From: Muribaculaceae bacterium
GTDB lineage: Bacteria; Bacteroidota; Bacteroidia; Bacteroidales; Muribaculaceae
DNA: 32,655 nucleotides
Assembly: GCA_029051525.1 (NCBI GenBank)
Contig: JAIDKG010000066.1
Location: forward strand, 1-32,655
Direction of reading: 5' to 3'
The notes under the pieces were generated by a model that saw only the letters and a program-made list of their open reading frames with translations, was not told where the DNA came from and made no database searches. This document shows, in pieces, positions 30,204-32,655 of the stretch. The stretch's first letter is position 1. The number at the start of each line of letters is the position of its first letter. Both the position numbers and the translations under genes were made by a program.

Positions 30204-30579
30204 TGCGACAAAAAGAGAATCCACGGCCGACTCAGCGAGTTAACCGTGGATTGCTTGTAGTGGTTGGTATCAATCCGTGTGGATTGTTCCAATGGGGTAT
30301 CTATCTATAGTTCAGTGGGGTTGCAATGGGTCTTGATTACTCCCACTCGATTAAGCGTTTGACTTGTGAATGGTCTGATATATCGTGAGTTATGTTTGCT
30401 GTTAGTTTCATCGGGGTTGAAAATCGGGGTTGTTTTTGATTTTGCAGGCGCACTGTAGGACAGTTAGTTAGCTTGAATAATCCACGCTGACTGCTGGGAT
30501 TTCACTATGTTCCTGCCGTTTCAGTCGTCTTGCGACTGAAACGTTACAAAAATTTTGTAATTCTCACAACCTCAATGTG
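30204..30579. other. Gene-free stretch with four hairpins
   Basis: No credible coding frame is seen. Four inverted repeats stand out. AATCCACGG/CCGTGGATT is at 30218-30252. CAATCC/GGATTG with outer TTGG/CCAA is at 30264-30292. CGTTTCAGTCG/CGACTGAAACG, an 11-bp stem with a 5-base loop, is at 30517-30543. TTACAAAA/TTTTGTAA is at 30544-30560. The density is unusual for this window. The stretch could be the end of a mobile element, a structured RNA, or a tail-to-tail terminator zone for the genes on each side. Confidence 0.5.
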
Positions 30580-30783
30580 CTACACTTTTAGCGCATCCTC
30601 TAAGGCTGTAGCAGAGAAGCCTGGGAGTGTTGTAATCAGATGTTTGAAATACTTAAAGGATTGAAAGACCGTGATATCGGTAACCCTCCATACCCCCTTC
30701 TTCCCTCCATGCCTTAAGGGGCGCACATCCGTGTCCCGTATAAAGGTAAAAAATTTTCCTGGGAATTCAGAGAACTGTACCAA
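30580..30783 (-). CDS. Possible small hypothetical protein
   Basis: A 67-codon frame on the minus strand has a protein-like composition rich in Phe, Lys, Arg and Gly (SEFPGKFFTFIRDTDVRPLR, HGGKKGVW). I do not recognise the family. It has no visible promoter or ribosome-binding site. It lies between a hairpin cluster and an accessory gene, so it may be a fragment of a mobile-element protein or a chance frame. Confidence 0.25.
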   Translation of the reverse strand: MVQFSEFPGKFFTFIRDTDVRPLRHGGKKGVWRVTDITVFQSFKYFKHLITTLPGFSATALEDALKV

Positions 30784-30846
30784 CTGTTGAGGTGTGCCAT
30801 TTTAATCTTACTGAGCGCATTTGATACACCATCAAAGTGTGACAGC

Positions 30847-31626
30847 CTAATCTTTTAGATTATTCTGTCGCAACTGATGCAGGAATCGGTCAATCTCGGA
30901 CTGGTTGCGAGTGTTGCGCGGATAGCCGTTCTCTTCAAACCATGGATTCATTTCGTTGGTGACGATTCCCAGTTTCTCGTATAGACCTCTGAACGAGTAA
31001 ACGTAGAGGTCATTCACAAACCAGCCTACGAAGAGTCGTCCTTCATCTAACCAAACATCCAAATCTATTGGGTACTTAAAGGTACTGGGTACTTCCAGTT
31101 TCTTTTCTGCTTCCACCAGTTGAGGTATGATGGCTTGTTGTATAAGGGCTAACTCTTCGCTGTAATCATCGAAAGAATAACAGCGTCGAGGGTTCTTCGC
31201 ATCCATACCCATAAGCCGACGTGAAAGATAATAGCGCACCCGCCATGCTGAATAGCCGTCATGGTAAAACGCAGCGTCCAGTATAGCAAATCTTTCGGCA
31301 ATGGTGGAGAAGGCTCGGTAGTCCTGCCGTTGAGCGAACCAACGATATGCGCTTATATTCTCGAAGAGGTGCCAGTCGATGAAGCGGAAGAGTTTGACAT
31401 AATGCCGTGGCGGATTCGGACTATTCTTGAATGAAAAGTCATCATAATCGCATAGTCCCAAACGTATAAGTTGTGCAATGGCTTTGTGCGGTATGTTGAA
31501 GACAAGGACACAGTGGCGTTCATAATCTATGGCATGAATATAATGTGCATGAGTCAGCCAGTTTGAAACTTCAACTACTGACGTGGAATCAAATGGAATG
31601 GTAAGGAAGTTGTGAATATGTTCCAT
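30847..31626 (-). CDS. Hypothetical protein, third gene of the accessory operon
   Basis: This 259-residue, apparently soluble protein is rich in aromatic residues (Tyr, Phe, Trp), with segments such as RFIDWHLFENISAYRWFAQR, YHDGYSAWRVRYYLSRRLMG and DVWLDEGRLFVGWFVNDLYV. No signal peptide or membrane helix is seen, and I recognise no family or catalytic motif. It is transcribed after the NADAR-like gene and a 125-residue gene on the same strand, 89 bases from the latter with a hairpin between. Its AT content is higher than that of the central genes. An accessory, possibly mobile-element-linked function is likely but unproven. Confidence 0.7.
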   Translation of the reverse strand: MEHIHNFLTIPFDSTSVVEVSNWLTHAHYIHAIDYERHCVLVFNIPHKAIAQLIRLGLCDYDDFSFKNSPNPPRHYVKLFRFIDWHLFENISAYRWFAQRQDYRAFSTIAERFAILDAAFYHDGYSAWRVRYYLSRRLMGMDAKNPRRCYSFDDYSEELALIQQAIIPQLVEAEKKLEVPSTFKYPIDLDVWLDEGRLFVGWFVNDLYVYSFRGLYEKLGIVTNEMNPWFEENGYPRNTRNQSEIDRFLHQLRQNNLKD

Positions 31627-31655
31627 ACTATATAATGTGTAGATTGCTTAAGTTA

Positions 31656-31688
31656 ATTGGGCTGCGCTGAGGGGATACGCAACCCAAT
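31656..31688 (-). other. Hairpin between two accessory genes
   Basis: ATTGGGCTGCG (31656-31666) pairs with CGCAACCCAAT (31678-31688) with one G.T pair and an 11-base loop. It lies in the leader of the 259-residue gene and could attenuate or terminate transcription from the gene before it. No T run follows on the minus strand. Confidence 0.45.
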
Positions 31689-31715
31689 CTCCGTCGTTTG
31701 TGGTGAGCGCGGATG

Positions 31716-32093
31716 TTATATTTTTATTACGATATGTTTGTTAAGTGCAGGGATGAGGCTCAAAAGAGAGCTGAAAGTATTAGTGACTTCTGATGGAGTA
31801 GTTGGATTCCATTTGAAACCTAACGTATTTGAGATATTGTACAACCTTATGTTGAGACCAATAGCAAGCCCAATCCCTATTGTTCTATTCATTGTGGTTG
31901 CAAGGTCATAATCCCACACCCACATTACCTTAAGACCTGTTATAATGCTGTCGTCAGAAACGATGGATGCAGAAATGCGTATAGGGGGCTGAAAGTGTCC
32001 TTCGTTGAAAACCCACTCCTCAATGAGCTGCTCTGTCTCACGAGGTGAATTGGGAAGTAGGCGCACAACTGGCGCGCACTCATGGCTATTCAT
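31716..32093 (-). CDS. Hypothetical protein, second gene of the accessory operon
   Basis: This 125-residue protein follows the NADAR-like gene by 19 bases on the same strand, so the two are probably co-transcribed. The sequence is mixed alpha/beta (EQLIEEWVFNEGHFQPPIRI, DSIITGLKVMWVWDYDLATT). It has a mildly hydrophobic stretch (TIGIGLAIGLNI), too short and polar at its edges to be a confident membrane helix. No signal peptide is seen. I do not recognise the family. The tight link to a candidate ADP-ribose-processing domain makes it a possible partner. Confidence 0.65.
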   Translation of the reverse strand: MNSHECAPVVRLLPNSPRETEQLIEEWVFNEGHFQPPIRISASIVSDDSIITGLKVMWVWDYDLATTMNRTIGIGLAIGLNIRLYNISNTLGFKWNPTTPSEVTNTFSSLLSLIPALNKHIVIKI

Positions 32094-32112
32094 AAGCGAA
32101 ATTGTTTTGCGG

Positions 32113-32622
32113 TTAGAATGTTAAATGATTGCCCAACATGGTGATATTGGCTGAGTTGAGAAGAGCGCGGTCGATGGGAGGCTCTATGCCATCAATGAGG
32201 CAACGACGGCAAATCATAAGGATTTTGCCCATGTTATTCTGACCGACGAACTCGCCTATATTTCGTATTTTGTTAGTTTCGATATTGATTTTTAGGTCGA
32301 TAGCCTTCTTGGTAAGGTTTGATTCGCTCCATCGCTTGATACGCTGCGCGAGCCTTCTACGCTCTGCTATCAACTCGGGATTCTTACATCCCCATATCTG
32401 AGCCGTGCCACCAGTGTCAAGAGTTGTTTCCTCTATCAGAATCACTCCTTCGGGAATGGATAACAGCTTGTTTCTGAAGGCTTCACTGCCAAGGCACTTC
32501 TGCCATACGACAAATAGCATCCACTGCAAGCGGAATGTCGGAAAATCCTCGCGAACTTGTTTCTTATACTTCGCCTTAATTAAAGAAATCCCAACTTCTG
32601 CCCCTATGCAATTGGTGGCCAT
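32113..32622 (-). CDS. NADAR-like domain protein, probably 5'-truncated or interrupted
   Basis: This 169-residue frame matches the second half of NADAR domains. The AK(x)nR(x)nM segment (IKAKYKKQVREDFPTFRLQW), FRNKLLSIPEGVILIEETT, the IWG core (TAQIWGCKNPEL) and the C-terminal GQNNMGKILMICRRCL line up with the family's LL-x-IvE-x-IWG and GxNxLGxxLMxvR motifs. NADAR proteins are N-glycosidases, and some remove ADP-ribose from guanine in DNA. The N-terminal third (the SNFxxxPhe and ExxxxxxK region) is not in this frame. A TAA stop sits directly before the ATG in the same frame. The gene may therefore be split by a nonsense mutation, or its beginning may lie beyond the window. Assignment is from motif reading only. 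Confidence 0.55.
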   Translation of the reverse strand: MATNCIGAEVGISLIKAKYKKQVREDFPTFRLQWMLFVVWQKCLGSEAFRNKLLSIPEGVILIEETTLDTGGTAQIWGCKNPELIAERRRLAQRIKRWSESNLTKKAIDLKINIETNKIRNIGEFVGQNNMGKILMICRRCLIDGIEPPIDRALLNSANITMLGNHLTF

Positions 32623-32655
32623 TTAGGTTAAAAACCTGCCGTTAGGCAGAGATTA

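Overview
The window looks like a Bacteroidales chromosome. A member of the Muribaculaceae or a close relative is my inference, not something the sequence proves. The reasons are a SusC/SusD pair, a hybrid two-component regulator with a periplasmic sensor, repeated Bacteroidetes -7 boxes (TAnnTTTG), type III glutamine synthetase, DapL-route lysine synthesis, and a secreted CotH protein with a T9SS-like tail. No rRNA, tRNA or CRISPR array was found.

Layout. 1-565: the end of a repeated element and a hydrolase gene reduced to its N-terminal domain. 605-5410: a membrane-spanning TPR/LuxR regulator, then an operon for a small lipoprotein, an outer-membrane beta-barrel receptor and a short exported protein that runs into a repeat. 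5811-6259: a toxin-antitoxin pair with a broken toxin. 6463-19128: a fructan utilisation locus. SusD, SusC and a BT1754-like sensor-regulator are on the minus strand. A periplasmic GH32 fructosidase, a sugar MFS transporter and a fructokinase are on the plus strand. 19300-20460: an antitoxin relic, a divergent sigma-70 factor and repeat ends. 20504-24118: a Nudix hydrolase, a tyrosine recombinase and a CotH protein. 24333-26948: dapF and dapL. 27125-29311: glnN. 29581-30162: an HdeD-like membrane protein. 30163-32655: AT-richer accessory DNA with hairpins and three minus-strand genes, one with a NADAR-like domain.

How the genes work together. In the fructan locus, SusC/SusD should import oligosaccharides, GH32 should release fructose in the periplasm, the transporter should carry it inward and the PfkB kinase should phosphorylate it. 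The hybrid regulator probably senses periplasmic fructose. The susC and GH32 promoters share two short motifs in identical register relative to their -7 boxes, which makes a good candidate operator. dapF and dapL belong to diaminopimelate/lysine synthesis, and glnN to ammonium assimilation.

The most distinctive signal is a repeat family whose shared 3' end reads GAAATTTTAAGGAACGCGC then TCTAA. It has at least five recognisable copies plus degenerate ends. A central hairpin keeps its architecture (a 7-bp stem with a 2-nt loop inside a TTTTG/CAAAA outer stem) while its sequence changes. Two copies lie head to head inside the fructan operon, between the transporter and kinase genes.
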